64,000 bases of DNA. It comes from JAHJQZ01 sp963667595. GTDB lineage: Bacteria > Pseudomonadota > Alphaproteobacteria > Rhizobiales > Devosiaceae. The translations under genes and the position numbers were made by a program. The stretch lies in the NCBI GenBank assembly GCA_963667595.2, contig CAXXWD010000010.1, positions 395,396 through 459,395 on the forward strand. Reading direction: 5' to 3'. The notes below the pieces were generated by a model that searched no databases, was not told where the DNA came from, and worked only from the letters and a program-made list of their open reading frames with translations. This document shows positions 24,530 to 33,039 of this stretch, one piece after another (position 1 is the stretch's first letter; each line of letters starts with the position of its first letter).

Positions 24530-25822
24530 TCAGTTCCCCAGTTCTTCCGGCAGCGGCGTGGCCCATGCGAGCCACATCGAGGCGGTCCACGAAAAGGCGT
24601 CGCCGCCGCCGCCGCGCCCGGTCAACGGGCAGAAATATTCGTAAAATCCCGTCTCCGCGATCAGCGTACGGGTGTGGTTGCGGATGGTTTCGGAGAGCTG
24701 CGCATAGCCGTTGCGCATCAACCCATCGGCGATCATCCAGTTGACGATGGCCCAGACCGGACCGCGCCAGTAGCGAATGGAATCGAATAAGGGATTGCCC
24801 GGATCGAAGCTCGGGACAGAATAGGTCACCCGTTTCTGCCAGTCGGCGAGCAGCGCCACCATCTTTTCCGCCCGCGCCGCATGAACCTCGCCGGCATAAA
24901 AGGCCAGCCACGAACCGGCGCTGAGATCCTCGGCCTGCCGCTTTTTTCTGAGATCGAGCGACACGTAGCCCATAAGATCTTCGGTCCACAGCGCCTCGAA
25001 ACCCTGTTCCAGCCTTCTGGCGCGGGTCTCGGCCCGCCGGGCGATATCGGGCCTGCCGACCGCATCGGCCAGCCAGCACAGATCATGTTCCGCGCGACGC
25101 AAAATGGCGTTCATACCGACATCGGCAACCCAGAACGGGCTCATCGCAGCGATCTTTTCGTCGTCCCAGCCGTTTTCGCTGCCGAACTGCACCAGCGCCA
25201 TGTAGCGATCGTAATCCACCTTTTTCGGTCGCTGGTCGGCATCGACATGCTGGGTGTCACGACGCTGATAGGCGCCGACGCGGGATGTATCGACCACTGA
25301 AAGCGGGGCGTCCCAGTCCGGCAGGTTGTCCCGGCCACTCTCCCAGGGGTGGATGATGGCAACGAGCCCCCTGCCCTCGGGATCGCGCGCGTCGGCGAAC
25401 CATTGATGCCAGCGATCAAGCCGTTCAACCAATGCAACGGCCCGCTCGGGTCCTTTGTTGTCGGGATGAGTGAACAGGCGCCTGACGATGGTGGCGACCA
25501 CCGGCGGCTGGGTGATGCCGGAGGTGCGCGGCGTACGGTTGGTGCCCCATTTGTCGGGCCCCGGGAAATAGCCCTCGTCATCCTTCCAGAAGATGATGTG
25601 CGGCACCATGCCCGTGTCCCACTGGGCGCTCATCAGCGTCTCGACTTCGGTCCAGGCGCGATCGAGGTCAAAACTGGAAATCCCCAGTGCCACCAGAGCC
25701 GAATCCCAGTTCCACTGGAAGGGATAGAGCCCCTTGGTCGGAATGGTGTAGCCGCCCCGGTCGTTATCCTTGAGGATGGCGCGGGCCTTTTCGTCCAGAG
25801 CCGCTTTTCTTTGAGTATCCAC
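24530..25822 (-). CDS. GH63-type (mannosylglycerate hydrolase-like) alpha-glycosidase
   Basis: A protein of 430 residues with no signal peptide, so cytoplasmic. It is an (alpha/alpha)6-barrel enzyme with the family motifs FQWNWDSALVA (about 35-45), HPWESGRDNLPDWD (about 158-171), YWRGPVWAIVNWM (about 352-364) and GFYEYFCPLTG near the end. Bacterial GH63 members hydrolyse alpha-linked glucose or mannose compounds such as mannosyl- or glucosylglycerate. The GTG start follows TAGGTGAA. It is encoded between the permeases and the ATPase, so it probably cleaves the imported compound. A trehalose or compatible-solute glycoside is a fair guess, not a proof. Confidence 0.8.
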   Translation of the reverse strand: MDTQRKAALDEKARAILKDNDRGGYTIPTKGLYPFQWNWDSALVALGISSFDLDRAWTEVETLMSAQWDTGMVPHIIFWKDDEGYFPGPDKWGTNRTPRTSGITQPPVVATIVRRLFTHPDNKGPERAVALVERLDRWHQWFADARDPEGRGLVAIIHPWESGRDNLPDWDAPLSVVDTSRVGAYQRRDTQHVDADQRPKKVDYDRYMALVQFGSENGWDDEKIAAMSPFWVADVGMNAILRRAEHDLCWLADAVGRPDIARRAETRARRLEQGFEALWTEDLMGYVSLDLRKKRQAEDLSAGSWLAFYAGEVHAARAEKMVALLADWQKRVTYSVPSFDPGNPLFDSIRYWRGPVWAIVNWMIADGLMRNGYAQLSETIRNHTRTLIAETGFYEYFCPLTGRGGGGDAFSWTASMWLAWATPLPEELGN

Positions 25823-25827
25823 TTCAC

Positions 25828-27057
25828 CTAACCCTTTACGCTACCGGCCGTCAGCCCGCTCACCAGGAAACGTTCGAACCACAAAAAGATCACCAGGATC
25901 GGCACGGTCGCCACCACGGCGCCCGCCATGAGATATTGACGCGGCACTTCGGAGGAATTGAGCGAAACGACGCCGCGCGACAGGGTGAAAATGCCCGGAT
26001 CGTCGAGGAACATGAAGGCGAAGAGGAACTCGTTCCAGGCGATCATGAACACATAAAGCGAGACCGAAGCCAGCGCCGGCAGGGCGAGCGGCAGGGTGAT
26101 CTTGAAGATCACCCCGATGCGGTTGAGCCCGTCCATGAGCCCGGCTTCTTCCAGCTCCGCCGGAAGCCCGCGGAAATAGCCCTGCAGCATGTAGAGCGCC
26201 ACCGGCACCGTCGTCGCGGGATAAACGATGAGCAGCCCGGCAAGGGTGTTGCGCAAACCCATCTGGGAAAACACGGAGTAAAGCGGAATGACCAGAACGA
26301 TGGCCGGCACCATGTATATCAAAAGGATCGACTGGGAAAGGAAAGCCTGCCCGGGGAACCGCAACCGCGCCACGGCATAGGCGCCGGGGATGGAAAAAGC
26401 CAGCGTGATCAAGACCGTCGCCACCGAGACGATGGACGAGATCAAAAGGAACTGGCCGAAATTGAACTCGGTGAAGAGCTTCACATAGGAAACCATCAGG
26501 TTTCCGGCGCCCTTGGATAAATCAATGCTGAGATCCAGCGGATTGAGCAGCAATTCCTGCTGGGTTTTGAAGCTCGTCATCACCATGACGTAGAAGGGCA
26601 AAACCACGATGATGGTGAAAAAGATGAACCCGAGCCCCTTGAGCACGCGCACCAGCATGACCTCGATCGTGTAGCGCTTGAGCATGCCGGCACTGAGATC
26701 GTGGAGAACGGCGCGGTTGGCAAAGGTCAGCGCCGCCCCGATCAGCGCGACGGTCAGGGTCTGTGCCATCGGCGCCACTGTGAAGGGCTGCGAGAACGGC
26801 AACATGGACGAGGCGAGCATCAAAACGATGATGCCCAAAACAAAAGCCGCCAAATAAAGCGCCGCAGTGCGCAACGCGCGCGGGCGGATCATCACCAGAG
26901 CCGCATTGGCGGCGCCGGCCAGGGCGCCGGCAGCGACGACCGGCGTGGCCGGCAGGCCGGTAACCAGCGTCAGCGATATGCCGGCGACGCCGGACGCGAT
27001 GGCGCCCCAGAGCGCGCCGCTGAAAACGCCGAGAACGATACCGGTTCCGTAACGCAT
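25828..27057 (-). CDS. Sugar ABC permease (MalG type) with an extra four-helix N-terminal membrane domain
   Basis: A protein of 409 residues against about 280-300 normally. Residues from about 135 are a standard MalG-type permease with an EAA loop (ELEEAGLMDGLNRIGVIFKITLPLALP). The first 120 or so residues add about four hydrophobic helices, ending in PMAQTLTVALIGAALTFANRAV. This is not a signal peptide and has no obvious homology. The frame is continuous and codon use is like its neighbours, so it looks genuine. Its ATG lies two bases from the end of the partner permease gene. Function of the extension unknown. Confidence 0.88.
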   Translation of the reverse strand: MRYGTGIVLGVFSGALWGAIASGVAGISLTLVTGLPATPVVAAGALAGAANAALVMIRPRALRTAALYLAAFVLGIIVLMLASSMLPFSQPFTVAPMAQTLTVALIGAALTFANRAVLHDLSAGMLKRYTIEVMLVRVLKGLGFIFFTIIVVLPFYVMVMTSFKTQQELLLNPLDLSIDLSKGAGNLMVSYVKLFTEFNFGQFLLISSIVSVATVLITLAFSIPGAYAVARLRFPGQAFLSQSILLIYMVPAIVLVIPLYSVFSQMGLRNTLAGLLIVYPATTVPVALYMLQGYFRGLPAELEEAGLMDGLNRIGVIFKITLPLALPALASVSLYVFMIAWNEFLFAFMFLDDPGIFTLSRGVVSLNSSEVPRQYLMAGAVVATVPILVIFLWFERFLVSGLTAGSVKG

Positions 27058-27058
27058 G

Positions 27059-28357
27059 TCAGGACTCCTCGCGATAAAGGAAGCGGAAATAGGTGAGCGA
27101 GAAGATCAGAAGCGCGATGAAGATCACCACCGCCACGGCGGCGCCCGCCCCGAGATTGGAAAGGGCAAAGCCCTGTTCGTACACATCGACCGTGAGGGTG
27201 CGCGTGCCCGCCGCGCCGCCGGTTAGAAGGAAGATGTCGTCGAACTTGTTGAAGGTCCAGATGAAGCGCAACAGGAACAGGGTCGAAAGGATGCCCATCA
27301 ACTGAGGCAGCGAGATGTGCCAGAACTGCTGGAGCGGGGTCGCCCCGTCGACCTCGGCCGCTTCGTACATGTCCGAAGAAATGGATTGCATGCGCGCCAG
27401 GATGAAAAGGAACGACAGGGGGAAATAGCGCCAGGCTTCGAAGGCGATGACAGTTGCCAGCGCCACCGGGAAATTGAAGGTTATGCCGAACAGATCGACC
27501 GGCACGGCACGGGTGCCGAAGAAATTGACCCCCTCTCCCATACCCATTCGTCCGAGAATGGCATTGAACGTCCCCGAGAATGGATCGAGCAGGATGAGCC
27601 AGGTAAAAGCCACCGCGATGACCGGCGCGACATAGGGGAACAGGAACAGGCCTCGTAAAACCGAGCGTCCCGGAAATTTGGTATTCAAAAGCTGCGCCGC
27701 GAACAGCCCGAGGATCATCGCGCCGAGCGTGCCGAAAATCGTGTAGGCAAGCGTCGTCCACAGCACCACCCAGAATTCGCGGCTGTCGAAAATGCGCGCG
27801 AAATTGTCGAAGGTGAATTCGTTGTTGAGCAACACGTTGCTGGCCGTGCCGGTAATGGAGGGTTCGCTGTCGCGCGGCGTGACCGGATCGGCGGCGAAAG
27901 CTTCGCTCGCCACGGCCGTCAGCTCGATATCCTGGCGTTCTCCGCCTTCGAGCGTACCCAATGTGCAGTTCAGATCGGCACCCGAAACGGCACAGCGCGG
28001 ATCGGGATCGACAAGCGTGACGCCCGCGGGCAGCGTGTCGGAAAAACTGATGTCGCTGATCGGATAGGATTGCGAGGAATTGCGCACCCTGTAGCGGATG
28101 GTGAACGGTTCGCCCGCAACACTCATGTCACCGCGCACGCGTTCGGAAATGATCGGTGTCGGCGCGCGCAGATCGGACAGTTCGATCGGCTTCACCGAAA
28201 TCCAGAAATTGGCCAGAAGCGGTAAAAGCACGATGGCCAGAACGATGAGAAAAGTGGGCAGCAGCATGGTCAGGGCAAGCCCCGCCTCGCGTTTTGCCAT
28301 TGGCCCGAGGCCGCGACGCGAACCCGGCTCGACGGAAGTCTGTCCAGTTATGGCCAT
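27059..28357 (-). CDS. Sugar ABC permease (MalF type) with a DUF11/Ig-like periplasmic insertion
   Basis: A protein of 432 residues. After the first membrane helix (about 30-52) a hydrophilic insertion of about 130 residues reads like a DUF11/CARDB-type beta-sandwich: FTIRYRVRNSS, then ISFSDTLPAGVTLVDPDP, a Cys pair (CAVSGADLNC) and GTLEGGERQDIELTAVA. The usual five helices follow, with EAA loop MYEAAEVDGATPLQQFWHISLP. The topology puts the insert in the periplasm in the first loop, where the binding protein docks. E. coli MalF has an Ig-like insert in a different loop (P2). Possibly it recruits or presents the binding protein. Confidence 0.88.
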   Translation of the reverse strand: MAITGQTSVEPGSRRGLGPMAKREAGLALTMLLPTFLIVLAIVLLPLLANFWISVKPIELSDLRAPTPIISERVRGDMSVAGEPFTIRYRVRNSSQSYPISDISFSDTLPAGVTLVDPDPRCAVSGADLNCTLGTLEGGERQDIELTAVASEAFAADPVTPRDSEPSITGTASNVLLNNEFTFDNFARIFDSREFWVVLWTTLAYTIFGTLGAMILGLFAAQLLNTKFPGRSVLRGLFLFPYVAPVIAVAFTWLILLDPFSGTFNAILGRMGMGEGVNFFGTRAVPVDLFGITFNFPVALATVIAFEAWRYFPLSFLFILARMQSISSDMYEAAEVDGATPLQQFWHISLPQLMGILSTLFLLRFIWTFNKFDDIFLLTGGAAGTRTLTVDVYEQGFALSNLGAGAAVAVVIFIALLIFSLTYFRFLYREES

Positions 28358-28423
28358 TGCTGTTGCCCTTATGAGGATAAGGCACGGGCGGAGCCTTCTG
28401 CCCCGCCCGTTCCGTCAGGGAGG

Positions 28424-29767
28424 TCAGTCGATCTTGGCGATCTCTTCGTTGATGAGATCGGCGGTGGCATCCACATCCCGCTCGCCGTCGATGAATTCGC
28501 GCACGAGACGGTTGATTTCCTTGGAGGCGATGATCTTGGACGCCGTGGCGAGCTGGCCTTCGGCCACGCCCCAGCGGCTTGCCGTGTCCAGCCCGGAGAC
28601 GATGTCGGTGATCACCTCAGGCGCATAGAGATCGGCAAGCGGCGCCTTGCGGTCGACGCCGACCGGCAGAGTCGACCATTCCTTGACGAACTTCTCCGGA
28701 TCGTCTGGCGTGCCGCGACGGATCGGGAACTTGCCTTCCGGCGCGATCGACAGCGTCTGGGTGTAGCCCTCGTCCATCGAGAACTTGACGAAAGCCTCGG
28801 CGGCGTCGGTATCGGCGTCGGTGGTGATTCCGAAATGGTTGATCGAGGCCCAGGCGGCGCCATCCGGATTGGACGGACCGGAGAACCGAGTGACGACGCC
28901 GGTCAGCGAGGCCAGTTCGGTCGAGGTCGGATCATCGTTGATGGTCGGCGGGTTGCTGTCACGCAAACCGGCCAGTTCGTCGAGGATGAAGGGCGACCAG
29001 ATCGTCATCGCCGCCTTGCCGGCGAAATAGACCTCGCGCGCCTGCAGCCAATAGAGGTCACCCGGAGGCGACGCCTTGGCCAGACCTTTATAGAAATTGA
29101 GCGCTTCGACGAGCTTGGCCTTGTCGAACCCGACGCTGCCGTCCGGCTGGATCGGCGTGGCGCCGTCGGCAAGGAAGACATGCTCGACCACCTGGCTCAT
29201 GAAGTCGTCGTCCACCTTGGTTGGCGCGACGAAGCCATACATGTCGGGCGGATTGCCCAAAGCGGCGATGGCCGCCTCGATATTGGCATAGCTGTCCGGT
29301 GCGGCAAGGCCGGCCTTTTCGAACAGGTCTTTCCTGTAAATGACCATCTGGGTCCAGCCGTCGGACGGCACGGCGGCGGTTTCGCCACCGAAATTGACGA
29401 GGTTCAGGGCGCCCGACGCGAAGGTGGCGCGGCCGAGATCCTCGACGACCGCATCATTCGCTTCGGTGTCGAGAATGCCGGCTTCTGCCCAAGGCAACAC
29501 ATAGGACAACGGCAGATAGATGACATCGGGCAAATCGCCCGCGGCAAAGGCGGCGGTGGCGCGGGTGTTGAGGTCGCTTTCGGTGACCGGAATGACATCG
29601 ACAGAGATGCCGGATTTGGCTTCGAACTCGGCGGCCATGGCTTCCTGCTTGGCCAGGCGGTCGGGTTGCTCCTCGGTCGTCCAGAAGCTTAGCTGCGCAC
29701 TGGCAAGCGACGTCGACAGCAACAGGCTCGTCGCCGTCAGCGCCAGAATTTTCGGCAAATGTCCCAT
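28424..29767 (-). CDS. Extracellular sugar-binding protein of the LacI-controlled ABC operon
   Basis: A protein of 447 residues. A Sec signal peptide (residues 1-24, ending SLASA) precedes the mature family 1 binding protein, which begins QLSFWTTEEQPDRLAKQ. Later features, such as WTQMVIYRKDLFEKAGL and the C-terminal NRLVREFIDGERDVDATADLINEEI, are typical. The start follows GGGAGG. It lies 60 bases after lacI and 66 before the first permease. Its ligand should match the GH63-type enzyme in the operon. Confidence 0.92.
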   Translation of the reverse strand: MGHLPKILALTATSLLLSTSLASAQLSFWTTEEQPDRLAKQEAMAAEFEAKSGISVDVIPVTESDLNTRATAAFAAGDLPDVIYLPLSYVLPWAEAGILDTEANDAVVEDLGRATFASGALNLVNFGGETAAVPSDGWTQMVIYRKDLFEKAGLAAPDSYANIEAAIAALGNPPDMYGFVAPTKVDDDFMSQVVEHVFLADGATPIQPDGSVGFDKAKLVEALNFYKGLAKASPPGDLYWLQAREVYFAGKAAMTIWSPFILDELAGLRDSNPPTINDDPTSTELASLTGVVTRFSGPSNPDGAAWASINHFGITTDADTDAAEAFVKFSMDEGYTQTLSIAPEGKFPIRRGTPDDPEKFVKEWSTLPVGVDRKAPLADLYAPEVITDIVSGLDTASRWGVAEGQLATASKIIASKEINRLVREFIDGERDVDATADLINEEIAKID

Positions 29768-29827
29768 ATTATCCTCCCTTATGGATTCCTGGAGCCAGGC
29801 ACTTCGCTCAAAACGAAACGACCAGCC

Positions 29828-30943
29828 CTAACGCTTGGTAGTCGCGATGGTTTCGCGCGAAAAACCGGTTCCCGCTTTTTCGCCCGTTGTTCGAGGCCGC
29901 TCATCGGCCGGTGGATGGGCCGACGCGCGTGGCGTCAGCACTGCTTCCCAGAGCACCTGGGAAATCTCGGCGCCGGGCGTTGCCGTCTGTGTCAACAGCA
30001 TGCGCGCAAGTTCGCGCCCGGCCTGATAGCTGGATTGGCTCATCGTGGTCAGGGCCGGTTCGATGGCCGCGCCGATGGGCAGGCCGTCATAGCCGATGAC
30101 CGAAACGTCGCGCCCGACCTCAAGCCCGGCGCGGTTGAGGGCATGGATGGTGGCAATGGCGATGGAATCGGTGATGCACACGATCGCCGTCGGCGGTTCG
30201 TCGAGCCTGAGCAGACGGTCCACGGCGTCACGCGCCGTCACTTCGTTCAGCACATTATCGATGATGTAGTCCGCGCGGATGTCGAGACCGCGCTCGCCCA
30301 GCCCCCGGATGAACCCCTGACGGCGCAGCCAGGCGTGATTGAGCGTGAGATCGCCGCCGAAAAACCCGATACGGCGATGCCCGAGATCGGCAAGATAGGA
30401 AACGGCATCGACAAAGGCCTTCTCGTTGTCGATATCGAGCCAGCAATAGTCGTCGTGCTCTTCGGTGCGGCCGTAAACGACGAACGGCACGCCGGCATGT
30501 CTCAAAAAGTCGACGCGGGCATCCTGACGCCGAATACGCGTCACCGCGAAACCGCCGACCTTGCCCGAACGGATCAGGCGGTCCATGACCGCGATCTCGT
30601 CGTGATCGTCCGGCACGGCGGCGACCAGAAGATCCCAGTCATGTATGGCCAGTTCGGCCGAAAGACCGTCGAGGATTTCGGAAAGAAACGGGTCGGACAG
30701 ATGGTCCTGCCGGCTCGGAATGACGAAACCGATGGTCTCGACCACGCCGCGTGCCAGCCGCCGCGCCGTCGAGGACGGCTGATAGCCGAACTGCTTGGCC
30801 GCCTTCTCAACGCGTTCGCGCGTTTTGATCGCAATGTCGGGGTAATTATTGAGCGCGCGCGAAACCGTCCCTTCGGACAGGCCGCAATAGCGCGCCAGAT
30901 CCGCAATGGATGTCACATTCCGCCTGCTTTTGGACTCGCTCAA
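29828..30943 (-). CDS. LacI-family transcriptional regulator
   Basis: A protein of 371 residues from a TTG start preceded by AGGGGAGG, five bases off; an in-frame start at 31117 would add unrelated residues over the operators. The HTH has TSIADLARYCGLSEGTVSRALNNYPDI and the hinge helix reads SSTARRLARG. A periplasmic-binding-like effector domain follows. It is first in the operon LacI, binding protein, permeases, GH63, ATPase. Two identical 18-bp palindromes lie 52 and 84 bases upstream of its start, so autoregulation of the whole operon is likely. Confidence 0.92.
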   Translation of the reverse strand: MSESKSRRNVTSIADLARYCGLSEGTVSRALNNYPDIAIKTRERVEKAAKQFGYQPSSTARRLARGVVETIGFVIPSRQDHLSDPFLSEILDGLSAELAIHDWDLLVAAVPDDHDEIAVMDRLIRSGKVGGFAVTRIRRQDARVDFLRHAGVPFVVYGRTEEHDDYCWLDIDNEKAFVDAVSYLADLGHRRIGFFGGDLTLNHAWLRRQGFIRGLGERGLDIRADYIIDNVLNEVTARDAVDRLLRLDEPPTAIVCITDSIAIATIHALNRAGLEVGRDVSVIGYDGLPIGAAIEPALTTMSQSSYQAGRELARMLLTQTATPGAEISQVLWEAVLTPRASAHPPADERPRTTGEKAGTGFSRETIATTKR

Positions 30944-30994
30944 TCCAACCTCCCCTGATCCTGGCACTAACTCTTTGTTTTTTCGCCAAGATGA

Positions 30995-31012
30995 TCCGAA
31001 AGCGCTTTCGGA
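30995..31012. promoter_or_regulatory. LacI-type operator O1
   Basis: A perfect 18-bp palindrome TCCGAAAGCGCTTTCGGA with the central CG expected of LacI-family sites. An identical copy has its centre exactly 32 bp away, about three helical turns, which suits binding of a tetramer or two dimers on one DNA face. Confidence 0.85.
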
Positions 31013-31026
31013 ACAACAAAAAGGTA

Positions 31027-31044
31027 TCCGAAAGCGCTTTCGGA
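31027..31044. promoter_or_regulatory. LacI-type operator O2
   Basis: Identical in sequence to the palindrome at 30995-31012, 14 bases beyond its end. Both precede the TTG start of the LacI gene. Confidence 0.85.
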
Positions 31045-31463
31045 AGTCAATCCTTATGAATCTATCTTGGGGATATCCGACGATTGGCAAGTGTTTCGGG
31101 CATGCCGGCAGGACCAACGCATCGCCATTCCCGGCGAAGACCGGAAACCCTGCTCAGGCAAATCCTTGTGCAAAAGGAGTCTTTCCCGCCGCAGACGCGG
31201 CGCTGCCGGATCCCCGATCAAGCCGGGGATGATGAGGCGTATGTGGCTCGGAAAAGAGGTTAGGAAACAGGCGTCAGGTGAAAGCCGGCATCCGTTCCAC
31301 CCTTCAAACGGCTGGTGCTTTGATAGCCCTGCAATGAGGGCAATGCCTTAGCCCCTGTCTGCGTCATCCCGGCGAAGGCCGGAATGACGTCGAGGCACAT
31401 GGGCAGCATGCACGAAACAATACTGTGCCCGCACACGGGATCAGGCGCCCTTCAGGGTGCACT
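31045..31463. other. Intergenic region between the FGGY kinase gene end and the LacI operators
   Basis: About 420 bases with no supportable gene on either strand. It contains two hairpin repeats: ATCCCCG/CGGGGAT at 31210-31230, and a 12-bp stem with one mismatch and a GAAG loop at 31362-31389 (CGTCATCCCGGC...). No T tract follows either, so neither is a standard terminator. Confidence 0.5.
31362..31389. repeat. GAAG-loop hairpin repeat unit
   Basis: CGTCATCCCGGC pairs with GCCGGAATGACG (one mismatch) around GAAG. This 'gtcatcccggcgaaggccgg' unit is a widespread alphaproteobacterial intergenic repeat. It lies about 75 bases downstream of the FGGY kinase stop. Confidence 0.5.
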
Positions 31464-32996
31464 CTATCGCCTGACGGCGTAGGTCGCCGCGAGCGCCTGC
31501 TGGTAATCCTTTTGGAAATACGCGTCGTAGAAGGCCTGACGGGACGGATCGAGCGGATAGGTATCGGTTTCGAGCGCGATCGCGCCAACCGCCTCGGCCA
31601 CGGAACCGTAGAGCCCGCCCGCCACTCCGGCGAGAAGGGCTGCACCGAGGCTGACGGCTTCCTTCGTTTTCAGCGACCTGATCGGCATGCCAAAAGTGTT
31701 GGCCTTGATGTCGAGCCAGAGCGCGTTCTGCGCGCCGCCGCCGATCACCGTCACCGGACGGGTGCGCACCCGGGCGCGTTCCGTATCGTCCAGCAGCAGC
31801 ATCATGTGATCGGCGATGTTGCGGGCATCGGACGCCAGCCCTTCGAGCAGCGCCCGATAGAGCGTCGCCCTGTCGGTTTCGGTCGAAAGGCGCAGGAAAG
31901 CGCCGCCCGGCTGGGCATAGCTGCCGGGCGCCGATGCCATTCTGAGATGCGGCACGAACAAGACGCCATGCGCGCCCATCGGCACCCTGCCCGCCTCCTC
32001 CATCATCGCCTCGTAGCTCGACCCGTCGGCAAAAAGCCGGCGGAACCATTCGATGGCGGCGCTGGAGGTGTGCAGCCCGGTCAGGACGAAATAACGCTTC
32101 TGCCCATCGATGCGTATGAGCGTTTGTTCAAGGGTCCAGTCCATATAGCGCGTGTCGTAAAGGCGCGCCGGGATCGGCAGGACCAGACCTTCCGCCGTGC
32201 CCATGGAATCCATGAACGAATTGTCGGTGAAGATGCCGGAAGCCAGAGCCCCGATGACATGATCGTGCCCGCCGGTGCCGACGATGCAGTCGGTGCCCAG
32301 ACCCGTCTCACGCGCCGCGTCTTCGGTCACGGTGCCGAGCCGCATGCCGTTTTCGACAACCGGCGGCAGGATGGAAGGATCGATCCCCAGTTCGGCAAGA
32401 AGCGGCGTGTGCCAGTCAAGCGTATCGAGATCGAAACAGGCCATGCGTCCGGCCAGCGAGCATTCGGCCGCCATGACGCCACTCAGCCGGAAGGCAATAT
32501 AGTCGGCAACATTGAGCCAATGGCGGGTGCTGGCAAGCGCTTCGGGATTCTCGCGCCCGAGCCAGAGCATCTTGCACAGGCTGGCAATGGCGTGGATCGG
32601 CATGCCCGTGGTCATGTGCACCGCTTCGGTGTCGACACGCGCCCGAAGCTCGGGAACGACGGCGCGGGGCCTCTGGTCGTACCAGGCGAGCGAGGGCGCC
32701 AGCGGCTTGAGATCGTCGGACAGGGCGATGCCGCTTTCGGCAACGCTGGCCACGGCCACGGCGCGGATACGCTGCGGATCGTTGACCGCACCAACTGCCT
32801 TTCTGAGGGCGGCGGCGGTTGCCTGCCACAGGGCTTCTGGATCGAACTCACCGCCATCTTCCACGGTGACGATGGGCGTCGGCGCCGTGCCCTCGGCAAC
32901 AATCTCGCCGTTTAGCGTAAAAACCAGCGCCTTCAACCGGCTCGTACCGGCATCGACGCCAACCAGAAGCGGCGAACGTCCGTCATCGTTTGTCAT
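31464..32996 (-). CDS. FGGY-family carbohydrate kinase
   Basis: A protein of 510 residues with the usual two actin-like domains. The phosphate-1 loop is VGVDAGTSRLKALVF (about 12-26). The catalytic Asp lies in the TGGHDHVIGAL region (about 243-254), SMGTAEGLVL follows, and the adenosine site is TVIGGGAQNALWLDIKANTF (about 420-440). It phosphorylates a sugar or polyol with ATP; xylulokinase, fuculokinase and gluconokinase all belong here, and I cannot choose. The ATG follows GAGGAGG. It is downstream of an aldolase-like gene, which suggests phosphorylation and then aldol cleavage of the product. Confidence 0.88.
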   Translation of the reverse strand: MTNDDGRSPLLVGVDAGTSRLKALVFTLNGEIVAEGTAPTPIVTVEDGGEFDPEALWQATAAALRKAVGAVNDPQRIRAVAVASVAESGIALSDDLKPLAPSLAWYDQRPRAVVPELRARVDTEAVHMTTGMPIHAIASLCKMLWLGRENPEALASTRHWLNVADYIAFRLSGVMAAECSLAGRMACFDLDTLDWHTPLLAELGIDPSILPPVVENGMRLGTVTEDAARETGLGTDCIVGTGGHDHVIGALASGIFTDNSFMDSMGTAEGLVLPIPARLYDTRYMDWTLEQTLIRIDGQKRYFVLTGLHTSSAAIEWFRRLFADGSSYEAMMEEAGRVPMGAHGVLFVPHLRMASAPGSYAQPGGAFLRLSTETDRATLYRALLEGLASDARNIADHMMLLLDDTERARVRTRPVTVIGGGAQNALWLDIKANTFGMPIRSLKTKEAVSLGAALLAGVAGGLYGSVAEAVGAIALETDTYPLDPSRQAFYDAYFQKDYQQALAATYAVRR

Positions 32997-33039
32997 GGTT
33001 TCCTCCTCCCCGAAGATCCCAGTGTGTTTTCGCCAATGG

